Shown here: positions 16,543-26,146 of the stretch, in pieces
Numbering within the stretch: the stretch's first letter is position 1
Layout: every line of letters starts with the position of its first letter
Origin: Fervidibacillus halotolerans
GTDB lineage: Bacteria; Bacillota; Bacilli; Bacillales; Caldibacillaceae
Assembly: GCF_026547205.1 (NCBI RefSeq)
Contig: NZ_CP106877.1
Span: forward strand, 1,080,771-1,144,770
Reading direction: 5' to 3'
DNA length: 64,000 nt
Notes under the pieces: generated by a model
Databases searched by the model: none
What the model was told of the DNA's origin: nothing
The model's input: the letters and a program-made list of their open reading frames with translations, nothing else
Made by a program: the position numbers and the translations under genes

Positions 16543-18336
16543 TTATTCTTTCACTGCATCAACCATATTTTCCGATAAGCCATTTTGTAACAAATACATT
16601 TTATAATACAATCCTTTTTTAGAAAGCAACTGTTGATGGGTACCCCGCTCAACGATTTCCCCTTTGTGCAATACGATAATCTGATCCGCATCTTGGATGG
16701 TCGAAAGTCTATGGGCAATAGCAATGGTCGTTCGTCCCTTTCTCATTCGGACTAACGCTTCTTGGATTAGTTCTTCCGTTTCCGTATCGATATTCGCCGT
16801 CGCTTCATCTAAAATTAATATTTTCGGATTTATCGCAATCGTTCTGGCGAAAGTGATTAACTGTCTTTGACCGGTGGAAAAAGTAGATCCCCTTTCTGTT
16901 ACATGATAATTATATCCGTTAGGTAATTTTTCAATAAAGGAATGGGCTTGAACAAATCGGGCAGCATCTCTTATTTGATCATCGGAAATTTGTTCATTAT
17001 ATAGACGAATATTATCTTTGATTGTTCCATAAAACAGAAAAGGATCTTGCAAAACGAGTCCCATTTTTTTCCGAATCTCTTGAATCGGGAAAGTTTTAAT
17101 CGATTGGCCATCGATATAAATGTCCCCACGGTCAAATTCATAAAAACGCATTAGTAAATTAACAATGGAGCTCTTCCCACTACCGGTATGTCCGACAAGG
17201 GCGATTGTTTCACCAGGTTCCGCTGTAAAACTAATATTTTTTAAAACGTCTGTTTTCCCATCATAGGAAAAGGATACATTTCGAAATTCTACCCTCCCGG
17301 ATGTTATTTTTGCCGCTGGACTTTCCTCTTGGCTTGGAGCTAGTTCTTTCTCATCGAGCAGCTGAAATACCCGGGAAGCAGATACAATGGCCTGCTGGAA
17401 AAAGCTCAATTGCTGCATTGCTTGGTTGACCGGTTCAAAAAAACGATTCAAGTAATGAACGAAGGCAAACAAAACCCCGATTTCAATCGATGTATTCATC
17501 GAAGTAACCCCAAAAAAACTAAGAACAATGATGATTCCAAAAATATAAACTAAATCTACTGCTGGTCTTAAAAGCAACCCGTCAATTTTAATATTTTTTA
17601 ACCCCGCTTGGAAATGTTCATCATTAATTTTACCGAACTCCTTTTTCATCCTTTCTTCTTGCCGAAACATTTGAACGATTGCCATACCTTGGAGCGATTC
17701 GTTCAATTTCGTGTTTAACTGACTCAGTTTTTCGCGTAAAGTTTGGTAAAATTGGGAACTGAATTGACGATACGATTTGATAATCCAAAACAAAACGGGT
17801 AAAAATAATAGACAAAGTAAAGCAAGCTTAACATCAAGATAAAACATAGCGATAAAGGTACCGATAATAAATAACCCACTTTGAAGAAAAATGGCAAGGA
17901 CGCTAACGAACATTTCTTTAATGGCTTCCGTATCGTTTGTCACACGGGAAACAATCCCCCCACCTGGCGTTTGGTCAAAAAATCGCATACCCAGTTTCTG
18001 TACTTTACTAAAGACATCCACACGTAATTGCTGAATTATTTTTAATGCTATTACTTGAAATTGGACCGATTGGAAATACATAAGAAATCCGTTTGCCACG
18101 ATGATGAAAAAATAAATACTACCAAGAAGAAATAATTCATCAAATGGAAAAACCGCCGGTGCTACGTAATCGTCGATAAAAATTTTCACGAAAATTGGAC
18201 CGATTACATCACCGATGGTGGCGAGCACAAGTAATAAAAATGCAAAGATCATTTGCTTTTTATGGGGCTTTGTATATGACATTAATCGAATCAAAACTTG
18301 TCTTTGTTCCTTAGAGTTCAACTGTTTATTTTCCAT
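16543..18336 (-). CDS. ABC exporter half-transporter with intact catalytic glutamate
   Basis: A 597-residue half-transporter: six membrane helices in residues 1-310 and a nucleotide-binding domain from about 345. Walker A is GHTGSGKSS, Walker B with the catalytic glutamate is ILILDEATANID, and the signature motif is FSTGQRQ rather than LSGGQ. The upstream partner gene overlaps it by 11 bases and has the opposite defects, so the pair forms one asymmetric heterodimer with a single hydrolysing site, as in BmrC/BmrD, YknU/YknV and MdlAB. These export drugs or lipids and some respond to sporulation signals. Substrate unknown. Confidence 0.93.
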   Translation of the reverse strand: MENKQLNSKEQRQVLIRLMSYTKPHKKQMIFAFLLLVLATIGDVIGPIFVKIFIDDYVAPAVFPFDELFLLGSIYFFIIVANGFLMYFQSVQFQVIALKIIQQLRVDVFSKVQKLGMRFFDQTPGGGIVSRVTNDTEAIKEMFVSVLAIFLQSGLFIIGTFIAMFYLDVKLALLCLLFLPVLFWIIKSYRQFSSQFYQTLREKLSQLNTKLNESLQGMAIVQMFRQEERMKKEFGKINDEHFQAGLKNIKIDGLLLRPAVDLVYIFGIIIVLSFFGVTSMNTSIEIGVLFAFVHYLNRFFEPVNQAMQQLSFFQQAIVSASRVFQLLDEKELAPSQEESPAAKITSGRVEFRNVSFSYDGKTDVLKNISFTAEPGETIALVGHTGSGKSSIVNLLMRFYEFDRGDIYIDGQSIKTFPIQEIRKKMGLVLQDPFLFYGTIKDNIRLYNEQISDDQIRDAARFVQAHSFIEKLPNGYNYHVTERGSTFSTGQRQLITFARTIAINPKILILDEATANIDTETEELIQEALVRMRKGRTTIAIAHRLSTIQDADQIIVLHKGEIVERGTHQQLLSKKGLYYKMYLLQNGLSENMVDAVKE

Positions 18337-20092
18337 TACTGGAACTTCCCCCCCTTTTTACTTCCATTTCCAACTGTTGTTGGTGATACATATCCCGATA
18401 CCATCCTTCTTTAGTCATCAATTGTTCATGGGTTCCTTTCTCGACCAGTTTTCCATTTTCAATAACGATAATAAGATCCGCATGTTGAATGGCACTTAAT
18501 CGATGGGATGTAATAATCGTCGTTTTCCCTTTTCGATTCTCTTTTAAAGCGGTTAAAATCGCTTCTTCTGTTTTTGCATCAACACTTGATAAAGCATCAT
18601 CTAAAATTAAAATTTCCGGATTTAAAAGGAGTGCACGGGCGATCGAAATTCGTTGCTTCTGACCACCAGATAAACTAACCCCCCGTTCACCGACAACGGT
18701 CATATACCCATTTGGAAAAGAGAGAATATCTTCGTGAACCGATGCAATTTTTGCTGCCTCTTCAATTTCTTCCATCGATGCATTTGGATTGGCAAAAGCG
18801 ATATTTTCTTTAATCGTTGTTGAAAACAAAAAATGATCTTGTGGTACATAACCGAATGCCCTTCGATAGAAATCCAATTTCATATTTTGAATGGGAATGT
18901 TTCCGATTTTAATTTCTCCTTCAAAATTTTCGAACTCCCGAATGAGTAATTTTAAAATGCTCGTTTTCCCTGCACCCGTTTTTCCGACAATTCCTAACGT
19001 TTGTCCCCGTTTAATGGAAAAATGAATCGTATCTAATGCATATCGGTCTGTATTTGGATAGGAAAAGCGATCGACACGATATTTAATATCTCCACTTGGA
19101 ACGAGTTCGACGGCTTCCGGCTGATCTTTTACATCCGCCCGTTCATTTAATAATGATAAAATCCGATTGTATGAAGCATGTCCCCGTTCCACGATATTGA
19201 AAAACCAACCGAACGCTAACATCGGCCAAATTAACATTCCGAGATACGTATTAAATGCGATGAGTTCTCCAATTGTAAGGGATCCTTCCACCACATACTT
19301 TGCACCGAAACCGATTGATAAAAAGAAGGATAAACCGACGACAACGGAAATCGTAGGATCATATAAACTATCGATTTTTGCCACAGCGATATTTTTCCGA
19401 ACAACATCTTCCGATTGATCGCGAAAGGAGGCAATATTTTCTTCCTCCTGTCCAAACGCTTTCAGAACTTTGATCCCGGATATGCTTTCTTGGGTTTTAT
19501 CATTTAATGAAGAAAAGGCTTCTTGCGCCACACGAAATCGCTTATGGAGCTTCTTACCGTATAAACTCGTTAAGAATGCGATAATTGGCATTGGCAATAA
19601 ACTTATCAATGTTAGTTTCCAACTAATTGTCGTAGCCATAGCTAAAATGACAAATCCACCGGTTGCAATGGAATCAACGAGGGTTAAGATTCCTGCCCCT
19701 GCCGTTTGTTGAACAGCTTGTATGTCATTTGTCGCATGGGCCATTAAATCGCCGATCCGTTTTTTTTGATAAAAGATTGAAGACATTTTTGTAAAATGGT
19801 CATACAATTGGGTTCGTAACTGTTTTGCCAATTTCACCGATGAACCAAAAATGTATATACGCCAGTAATACCTTAGCCCATACATGGTAAGCCCAGTTAA
19901 AATGAGAAGTAAAAGCCAACCGAAAAGTTCTTTAGCAGTTAAAGTTCTGCCACCGATTTCATCGGCAACAATCCCGATGATTTTCGGGGGGACTAATTGC
20001 AAAATCGCAACAAAAAATAACATACCAATACCGATCAAATATGATTTCCGCTCTTGTTTAAAAAACCAGCGCAAAAGAATAAATACTTTCAT
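18326..20092 (-). CDS. ABC exporter half-transporter with degenerate ATPase site
   Basis: About 588 residues from the ATG at 20092, which has a GGGGGA ribosome site; the longer reading adds 19 residues without support. Six membrane helices are followed by a nucleotide-binding domain with Walker A GKTGAGKTS, canonical signature LSGGQKQRIS and Walker B ILILDDALSSVD, in which the catalytic glutamate is replaced by aspartate. Combined with the downstream half-transporter this gives one canonical and one degenerate site. The gene is divergent from an ArsR-type regulator gene whose promoter and operator lie in the shared 170-base gap, so that regulator may control the exporter. Confidence 0.93.
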   Translation of the reverse strand: MKVFILLRWFFKQERKSYLIGIGMLFFVAILQLVPPKIIGIVADEIGGRTLTAKELFGWLLLLILTGLTMYGLRYYWRIYIFGSSVKLAKQLRTQLYDHFTKMSSIFYQKKRIGDLMAHATNDIQAVQQTAGAGILTLVDSIATGGFVILAMATTISWKLTLISLLPMPIIAFLTSLYGKKLHKRFRVAQEAFSSLNDKTQESISGIKVLKAFGQEEENIASFRDQSEDVVRKNIAVAKIDSLYDPTISVVVGLSFFLSIGFGAKYVVEGSLTIGELIAFNTYLGMLIWPMLAFGWFFNIVERGHASYNRILSLLNERADVKDQPEAVELVPSGDIKYRVDRFSYPNTDRYALDTIHFSIKRGQTLGIVGKTGAGKTSILKLLIREFENFEGEIKIGNIPIQNMKLDFYRRAFGYVPQDHFLFSTTIKENIAFANPNASMEEIEEAAKIASVHEDILSFPNGYMTVVGERGVSLSGGQKQRISIARALLLNPEILILDDALSSVDAKTEEAILTALKENRKGKTTIITSHRLSAIQHADLIIVIENGKLVEKGTHEQLMTKEGWYRDMYHQQQLEMEVKRGGSSSNGK

Positions 20093-20200
20093 CGATCTTC
20101 CCCCGTATAATTCAAATTCAGTCTTTTCTAAACTCATATATTTTAACAAATTTTTATTTAATCGGGAAGGTGTTTAAAGAAAAATAATTATTAACATATG

Positions 20201-20238
20201 TTGACTAAATATAATACATGTAATAAAATTATTACATG
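20201..20238 (+). promoter_or_regulatory. Sigma-A promoter with overlapping palindromic operator of the ArsR-type gene
   Basis: TTGACT (20201-20206), a 17-base spacer and TAAAAT (20224-20229) form a good sigma-A promoter. The palindrome CATGTAATA-AAAT-TATTACATG at 20217-20238 covers the -10 box and the expected start site, the usual place for an autorepressor operator. The first ATG of the frame (20236) lies inside the palindrome at about +1. Confidence 0.75.
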
Positions 20239-20265
20239 AAAAACATACAAAGTGGAGATGACCTG

Positions 20266-20565
20266 TTGCAAGTGTTGGAAGCTTTATCGAACCCCTATCG
20301 GCTAAAAATCATTTCCATTCTCTACCAGGAAAGACAATATGTCAGTCAATTAGCAAGACTTTTAGAAATTAGCCGACCTCTTCTTTATTTGCATTTGCAA
20401 AAATTAGAGGATGCTGGATTAATCTGTGGAAAATTGGAATTATCCGAGGAAGGGAAGGCGGTGAAATATTACGAACTGATTCCTTTTTCCATACCGTTAA
20501 ACCCTGAAAAAATTGGGGAATTATCCGAAAGTTTAACATTAAAAAAACAAAAGAAGAATCGATAA
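20266..20565 (+). CDS. ArsR-family winged-helix transcriptional regulator
   Basis: About 99 residues if translation starts at TTG 20266, which has a TGGAG site nine bases upstream; the frame is open from an ATG at 20236, but that codon lies at the predicted transcript start with no leader. The winged-helix domain begins LEALSNPYRLKIISIL, the recognition helix is SQLARLLEISRPLLYLHLQKLEDAGL, and the wing is GKAVKYYELI. It lacks the CXC metal site of classical ArsR proteins, so the signal is unlikely to be arsenic-type binding at helix 3. It heads an apparent operon with two small membrane proteins and is divergent from the ABC exporter. Confidence 0.85.
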   Translation: MQVLEALSNPYRLKIISILYQERQYVSQLARLLEISRPLLYLHLQKLEDAGLICGKLELSEEGKAVKYYELIPFSIPLNPEKIGELSESLTLKKQKKNR

Positions 20566-20596
20566 CGTTTTGTTTTACGGAAGGAGTTGTTATTAT

Positions 20597-20842
20597 ATGT
20601 TCAACTGGTTCGATGCATTGTATCAATTAATCATGCTTTTCAGTTGGCTTGCTCCGATTGCATTTATTCTTTTCGCCATCATATATGGTTATCGTGTGTT
20701 AAAAAGGGTGGAAAAGCGGTCGGAGGAAAAACTTCAGATCAATCGAGAGTCCGTTCATTTACAAAGGAAACAAATGGAAATTATTGATCAGGTGGATCAT
20801 CAATTGATTACCATTGAAAAAGTATTAAAAAATTTACAATAA
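20597..20842 (+). CDS. Small membrane protein with coiled-coil tail (81 aa)
   Basis: Start ATG at 20597 follows AAGGAG by ten bases; an upstream TTG reading is not supported. One membrane helix (LIMLFSWLAPIAFILFAIIYGY) is followed by a charged heptad-like segment KRVEKRSEEKLQINRESVHLQ and further helix to the end. It resembles the next protein closely in layout and in the motif R(V/A)E.R.(E/D)EKL.I.RE, so the two look like paralogues. Position directly behind the ArsR-type regulator suggests joint regulation. No known family recognised. Confidence 0.75.
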   Translation: MFNWFDALYQLIMLFSWLAPIAFILFAIIYGYRVLKRVEKRSEEKLQINRESVHLQRKQMEIIDQVDHQLITIEKVLKNLQ

Positions 20843-20869
20843 AAGCAAAAACAGGAGGGTACGTCATCG

Positions 20870-21100
20870 ATGGGAATGTTAATGGTCGGAATAATCCCTT
20901 TCGTTTTCTTATTCATCATCATTCCAATCCTTTTAATGATTTTAATATATCATTTTGTTAAACGTGCTGAAATGCGGGCAGATGAAAAACTAAATATCGA
21001 ACGGGAGAATTTGAAACTTCAAAAAGAGCAAATTAGTCGATTAGAACAATTACAACAACGGATTCATCAAATTGAACATATGTTAACAAATGTAGATTAA
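20870..21100 (+). CDS. Small membrane protein with coiled-coil tail, paralogue of preceding gene (76 aa)
   Basis: A 76-residue protein: an N-terminal membrane helix (VGIIPFVFLFIIIPILLMIL) followed by KRAEMRADEKLNIERENLKL and a Gln/Leu-rich helix to the end. Sequence after the membrane segment mirrors the preceding gene. An AGGAGGG ribosome site lies 12 bases before the ATG. A strong terminator follows, closing a three-gene unit. It may scaffold or modulate the divergent ABC exporter, but this is only inferred from position. Confidence 0.75.
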   Translation: MGMLMVGIIPFVFLFIIIPILLMILIYHFVKRAEMRADEKLNIERENLKLQKEQISRLEQLQQRIHQIEHMLTNVD

Positions 21101-21107
21101 AAAACAA

Positions 21108-21153
21108 AAATCACCTTGTCGGTCGAATATTTTTCCGGTTCAAGGTGATTTTT
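21108..21153 (+). terminator. Terminator of the ArsR operon
   Basis: AAATCACCTTG and CAAGGTGATTT arms around a 22-base loop, with TTTTTCT behind. The A-rich left flank lets it also serve yneF on the opposite strand. Confidence 0.85.
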
Positions 21154-21182
21154 CTATTGGTAAGTGTTCTTCGCAAGATGTA

Positions 21183-21404
21183 TTAAGATTTCGTTTGTTG
21201 TTTGTTTAATGCATTCATCATTTGGTTAATTTTCTTTTGTGATGGTTTCATACCCATTTGCATCATCATAACACGAATCATTTGCTCATTAATGGGTGGA
21301 TTTTTCTTTAAATAATCCATCATATATTTTCTGGCAATAAAAAAGCCGATGGCAATTCCTGCAAGCAATGCTGCAGCAACGATTAAATAACCCCACCATT
21401 CCAT
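21183..21404 (-). CDS. yneF: YneF family membrane protein (UPF0154)
   Basis: A 73-residue protein with one N-terminal membrane helix ([21 protein letters not shown]) and a cytoplasmic tail [21 protein letters not shown] followed by [14 protein letters not shown], which is the conserved UPF0154 pattern. Its place next to sirA and tkt is the same as in B. subtilis. Function unknown. Confidence 0.93.
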   Translation of the reverse strand: MEWWGYLIVAAALLAGIAIGFFIARKYMMDYLKKNPPINEQMIRVMMMQMGMKPSQKKINQMMNALNKQQTKS

Positions 21405-21521
21405 TCATTAAATCCTCCTTCTTGTTGTCTATTTAACAGTGTACTAAAGGAAGTCCATTTTTACAATATATAACAATGATTTTTTTCCTGGACCATCGGA
21501 TTTCGATTTATCATAATGGTT

Positions 21522-21959
21522 TCACTTTACATATTTTCGATCTTTTAAAGGTTTTAACCATCCGAATCGTTCATTTTCCAAGTCTAATGCGAAAAAATGA
21601 ATATCCAAACTTTTCAATGTGTCCATAAAAATGAATTCGGCAAACATATCCCCACTAGATTTCACATGAAGTTTTTTGTGCTCCAAGAAAAGTTCCGTAT
21701 CTCCCCTTTTGTTTACTATTAGGAAAGATTTCCTTTTAATGATCAAATCCGTTCGTTTACCTAACTCCTGAAGGATATGTGAATATATGTATTTCGTAGG
21801 AATTGGCTTTGTAATATATTCCACCTGTTTGATCAGTATATCCTTGATTCCTTCTCCCGATTCATGGCATTCCTTAAATAATTGAAAGAACATTTGTTCC
21901 CTTCCGTAAAAGTATATAGCGAATAAATCCTCGATAATATATAAATCATATTGTCGCAT
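21522..21959 (-). CDS. sirA: Sporulation inhibitor of replication SirA
   Basis: About 145 residues from the ATG at 21959 (MRQYDLYIIEDLFAIYFYGR), chosen because AAAGGAG precedes it and the length then equals the family's (about 148). SirA binds domain I of DnaA and blocks new replication rounds when a cell commits to sporulation; in B. subtilis it is switched on by Spo0A-P. The aromatic N-terminal strand and ELFLEHKKLHVKSSGDMFAE segment match. Gene order yneF-sirA-tkt-ynzC is conserved. Confidence 0.88.
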   Translation of the reverse strand: MRQYDLYIIEDLFAIYFYGREQMFFQLFKECHESGEGIKDILIKQVEYITKPIPTKYIYSHILQELGKRTDLIIKRKSFLIVNKRGDTELFLEHKKLHVKSSGDMFAEFIFMDTLKSLDIHFFALDLENERFGWLKPLKDRKYVK

Positions 21960-22174
21960 TCTTTTATCTCCTTTCCGAATGTTCAACGGCATTTTTCCAA
22001 TTCATTCATCCATTCTACTAATCTTTATACTAGTTTAACGGAAAGGAAATAAAATGATTGTCGAATTTTACTGGAAAAGGATACAAATTTTATCGAAAAT
22101 TTACAATTAAATGGAATATATCATTTCAAGTCCTTTTTCCGATTATACAATAACCAATGTTTGAAAGAAAAAAT

Positions 22175-22208
22175 GGGAATTCAAAGAATTAGAACCCTTT
22201 GAATTCCC
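22175..22208 (-). terminator. Terminator of tkt
   Basis: GGGAATTCAAAG and CTTTGAATTCCC arms; on the minus strand a T run (ATTTTTTC) follows. It ends nine bases after the tkt stop. Confidence 0.85.
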
Positions 22209-22216
22209 AAGAGGTT

Positions 22217-24214
22217 TTATGAAAGTAAATGTTTCACTTGTTTCACAACATTTTCCACAGTAAATCCATATTCTTGCATGATTAATTCACCTTTTCCAGA
22301 TGCACCGAACCGATCGATGGCTAAAACTTCACCCTCATCGCCGATATATCGTTCCCAACCGAGAGATGCACCCATTTCAAGGGCCAAGCGTTTTTTCACT
22401 TGTTTCGGTAAAACTGATTGTTTATATTCTTCCGATTGTTTTCCAAAGCGATCCCAGCTCGGCATACTAATTACAGCTACGTCAATTCCATCTTCGGCCA
22501 ATATTTTTTGTGCTTCTACTGCTAGACTGACTTCCGAACCGGTAGCAAGTAATAATGCTTGCGGTTCTCCTTTCGCAGGTGAAAGAACGTATGCCCCTTT
22601 CGATACACCTTCATAAGCCTTTTGATCCGTACCTTCTAAAGTTGGAAGGTTTTGTCTTGTTAAAACTAAGGCTGTAGGCGTATTTTCTGATTCTAAGGCG
22701 AGTTTCCATGCGGCAGCTGTTTCGTTTGCATCCGCAGGACGAATGACAGAAAGGTTAGGCATTGCTCGTAATGAGGCCAATTGTTCAATCGGTTCATGGG
22801 TTGGTCCGTCTTCACCTACAGCGATACTATCATGGGTGAAAACATATGTGACCGGTAATCCCATTAACGCTGCTAGGCGAATCGCTGGACGTAAGTAATC
22901 AGAGAAAACGAAAAAGGTCCCTCCGAATACTTTTAAACCACCGTGTAATGCCATCCCGTTTAATGCAGCACCCATCGCAAATTCCCGAACGCCAAACCAA
23001 ATATTTCTACCTTCATAAGCATTAGGTAAAAAGTCTTGTCCATCTTTGATCGTCGTTTTGTTCGAACTTGCTAAATCTGCCGATCCACCGAAAAAGTAAG
23101 GAACGCGTTTAGCAATAGCGTTCAGTACTTCACCTGATGAAGCACGACTTGCTAATTTGGAACCCGTCTCATATACTGGAATATCCTTGTCCCAGTCTTC
23201 AGGTAATTGGCCATTGATCGCTAATTCCAACTGTTTTCCTAATTGTGGATAAGCTTTTTTGTATTGTTCAAATAAACGATTCCATTCCTCTTCCGCCTGT
23301 TTCCCTTTTTCAACAACATATTTTTTAAATTGAGCATATACCTCATCTGGAACATGGAATTCGTCATATTTCCAATTATAATTTTCCTTCGTCAATTGTA
23401 GTTCATCTTTTCCAAGGGGAGCTCCATGAACACTGGATGTCCCTGCCTTGTTCGGTGAACCGTAACCGATGACCGTTTTCACCTCAATCATCGTCGGTCT
23501 TGAAACATCCTTTTTCGCCTCTTCAATAGCCTTAGCAATTTCATCCAAGTTATTTCCGTCTTCCACTAAAATATATTGCCAGCCGTAAGATTTAAATCGG
23601 TCGGCGACACTTTCGGAGAAGGATTTATTTAAATCTCCATCTAAGGAAATATCATTTGAATCATACAAAACGATTAACCGCCCGAGTTTTAAATGTCCTG
23701 CCAATGAGGCTGCCTCTGCGGAAACTCCTTCCATCAAATCACCGTCACCACAAAGGGCATATGTATAGTGGTTAATGATCTCAAATGAATCTTTATTGTA
23801 AGTAGCAGCTAAATGCCGTTCAGCCATCGCCATCCCTACAGCCATGGCAATTCCTTGTCCAAGGGGCCCAGTCGTTGCTTCAACCCCTGGCGTATGTCCA
23901 AATTCAGGATGACCAGGTGTTTTACTTCCTAGTTGGCGGAATTGTTTTAAATCTTCCATCGTTACGTCATAACCGGATAAATGTAGAAGGCTATATAAAA
24001 GAGCCGAGCCGTGTCCAGCTGACAAAACGAAGCGATCACGATTAAACCATTTTGGATTATTAGGATTATGATTCATAAACCGCGTCCAGAGGGTATATGC
24101 CATCGGCGCACTTCCCATTGGCATACCCGGGTGGCCGGAATTTGCCTGTTCAATTGCGTCAATCGATAACGTTCGAATCGTATTGACAGCCAATTCATCA
24201 ACGTGATTAAACAC
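22217..24214 (-). CDS. tkt: Transketolase
   Basis: About 665 residues from a GTG at 24214 ([20 protein letters not shown]) with AAAGGA upstream; six more residues are possible. The TPP-dependent enzyme moves two-carbon units between sugar phosphates in the pentose phosphate pathway. Visible motifs: [16 protein letters not shown] with the catalytic His, [17 protein letters not shown], the cofactor motif [20 protein letters not shown], the pyrimidine-domain [13 protein letters not shown] and the [20 protein letters not shown] loop. Full length for the family. Confidence 0.97.
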   Translation of the reverse strand: MFNHVDELAVNTIRTLSIDAIEQANSGHPGMPMGSAPMAYTLWTRFMNHNPNNPKWFNRDRFVLSAGHGSALLYSLLHLSGYDVTMEDLKQFRQLGSKTPGHPEFGHTPGVEATTGPLGQGIAMAVGMAMAERHLAATYNKDSFEIINHYTYALCGDGDLMEGVSAEAASLAGHLKLGRLIVLYDSNDISLDGDLNKSFSESVADRFKSYGWQYILVEDGNNLDEIAKAIEEAKKDVSRPTMIEVKTVIGYGSPNKAGTSSVHGAPLGKDELQLTKENYNWKYDEFHVPDEVYAQFKKYVVEKGKQAEEEWNRLFEQYKKAYPQLGKQLELAINGQLPEDWDKDIPVYETGSKLASRASSGEVLNAIAKRVPYFFGGSADLASSNKTTIKDGQDFLPNAYEGRNIWFGVREFAMGAALNGMALHGGLKVFGGTFFVFSDYLRPAIRLAALMGLPVTYVFTHDSIAVGEDGPTHEPIEQLASLRAMPNLSVIRPADANETAAAWKLALESENTPTALVLTRQNLPTLEGTDQKAYEGVSKGAYVLSPAKGEPQALLLATGSEVSLAVEAQKILAEDGIDVAVISMPSWDRFGKQSEEYKQSVLPKQVKKRLALEMGASLGWERYIGDEGEVLAIDRFGASGKGELIMQEYGFTVENVVKQVKHLLS

Positions 24215-24646
24215 TAAAATCAATCCTTTCAAAAATATAATCGTACTCTTTTATATTAATATTGATTACAAATATTAACAACTAGAACATTGAAAATAAA
24301 GGAAACGTTTTTCGAAAAATCGTTGAACACTTTTTAGAAAACAAGTACGAAGCATCCAACGATTCCATCAAATACCTTCGCACCGAAAAAACTACTTCCC
24401 CTAAATATCCATTGATACATAATCGGAGAGTCAATGGCATTTTAAAAGGAACATCCAAAAAAATGCTAAGAAATGATAGCATAAATCCCGTTGAAAAAAG
24501 GAAAGGAATTAGAATTTATTCGATTGAAAAAAAGTTGTGACTGACTTTCGAATAGTAGGAAAGGGTTGAAAACTTTTCGAAATCAGAGAAAATCGTAGTA
24601 CAAATCGTTGGAGATTGATGGTTCTTTTATATGTCGAACCTGTTTC
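24215..24646. other. Intergenic region tkt-ynzC with an orphan start-less open frame
   Basis: No convincing gene. On the plus strand 24286-24540 is open for 84 codons before TGA and reads as a hydrophilic, protein-like sequence (FRKIVEHFLENKYEASNDSI and following), but a TAG lies directly in front and there is no ATG, GTG or TTG near its beginning. It may be the tail of a decayed gene. Confidence 0.35.
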
Positions 24647-24880
24647 CTAATGGAAATATTTTTTGTTTTTTATCCGTTTGATTTTTTCTGGTGTAACATC
24701 ATTTCCATTCGGATCGATAATCGTCACATTTTCAATTGTATGTTTCATCGATTGGCGGAAGGCTTGTAAATATTCTGCTCGTAACTTCGATTGTTCCCTT
24801 GCCTCGTCCATCGTTAAACCTTCCCGCTTTTTCTTCGCAGCCAGTTCATTAATTCGAGCGATTTTTTCCTTCGACAACAT
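24647..24880 (-). CDS. ynzC: YnzC family small protein (UPF0291/DUF896)
   Basis: A 77-residue soluble protein beginning MLSKEKIARINELAAKKKRE and containing LRAEYLQAFRQSMKHTIENV and IIDPNGNDVTPEKIKRIK, the full DUF896 pattern. Two adjacent ATG codons (24883, 24880) follow AAGGAG; the second has the usual spacing. In B. subtilis the gene belongs to the SOS operon yneA-yneB-ynzC under LexA, and the order is kept here. Two helices form a helical hairpin; function unknown. Confidence 0.93.
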   Translation of the reverse strand: MLSKEKIARINELAAKKKREGLTMDEAREQSKLRAEYLQAFRQSMKHTIENVTIIDPNGNDVTPEKIKRIKNKKYFH

Positions 24881-25030
24881 CATAAAAACTCCTTCCTGAT
24901 GTATATGATTTCATATTATAACGATTTTTATCATTCGTTATGGTAGCTACCGAGTATCACAATCGATCATTATCATACTTTTCCTATCGTACAAAAATGA
25001 TGAAACCTTTGCAAATGTTCCAACCGATGT

Positions 25031-25759
<729 letters not shown>

Positions 25760-25818
25760 TTACACCCACCACCATACGATAAGATGGGAGTTTAAAAAAT
25801 GCATCTAAAGTATTAGAT

Positions 25819-26001
25819 TCAATCGAATGGATTCGAATTTAAAGAGTTATCGACGATTTGCATTTCGACCCTTTCCTTTTCCATATTTGTATTAGATTCA
25901 TTTTTCGTCAATAGATGAACGGAAAGAAGTCCACATATGAAAGTTACAATTAATAATAATATTACATAACTATATCGTTCCCACAACCTTTGGATTAACA
26001 T
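25819..26001 (-). CDS. yneA: Short YneA-like SOS membrane protein lacking LysM
   Basis: A 60-residue protein starting at ATG 26001 behind GGGAGTG. It has one membrane helix (YVILLLIVTFICGLLSVHLL) and a 28-residue polar tail ending NSLNSNPFD. It sits exactly where yneA lies in Bacillus: divergent from lexA, in front of yneB, behind an SOS-box promoter. B. subtilis YneA (about 105 residues) has a similar helix but then a LysM wall-binding domain, which is absent here, and no frame in the following 113 bases restores it. Either a reduced division inhibitor or a different SOS protein in the same slot. Confidence 0.7.
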   Translation of the reverse strand: MLIQRLWERYSYVILLLIVTFICGLLSVHLLTKNESNTNMEKERVEMQIVDNSLNSNPFD

Positions 26002-26017
26002 ACTTTTCACTCCCGTG

Positions 26018-26117
26018 CGAATATTTGTTCGATATTTACATTTTAGTACGAACATACATTTGTGTCAATAAAAATTCGAACTAATGTTTGCTAGTAAAGT
26101 TTGGAATATGGTATACT
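26018..26117. promoter_or_regulatory. Divergent lexA/yneA promoters with three SOS (LexA) boxes
   Basis: LexA-type sites CGAATATTTGTTCG (26018-26031), CGAACATACATTTG (26049-26062) and CGAACTAATGTTTG (26077-26090) match the Bacillus consensus CGAAC-N4-GTTYG with one or two differences. The minus-strand yneA promoter is TTGACA (26063-26068), 17 bases, TAAAAT (26040-26045): one box lies in its spacer and one downstream. The plus-strand lexA promoter is TTGCTA (26088-26093), 18 bases, TATACT (26112-26117), with the third box over its -35. Confidence 0.88.
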
Positions 26118-26146
26118 ATTAAAAAATATGTCGCGAGGTGTAATAT

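Noticed and set aside
24282-24482. 66-codon minus-strand frame over the same stretch
   Set aside because: No ribosome site, unusual composition and overlap with the other frame.
24286-24540. 84-codon plus-strand open frame with protein-like composition between tkt and ynzC
   Set aside because: An in-frame TAG lies just before it, no ATG/GTG/TTG start or ribosome site exists, and no family is recognised; kept only as a possible decayed gene.
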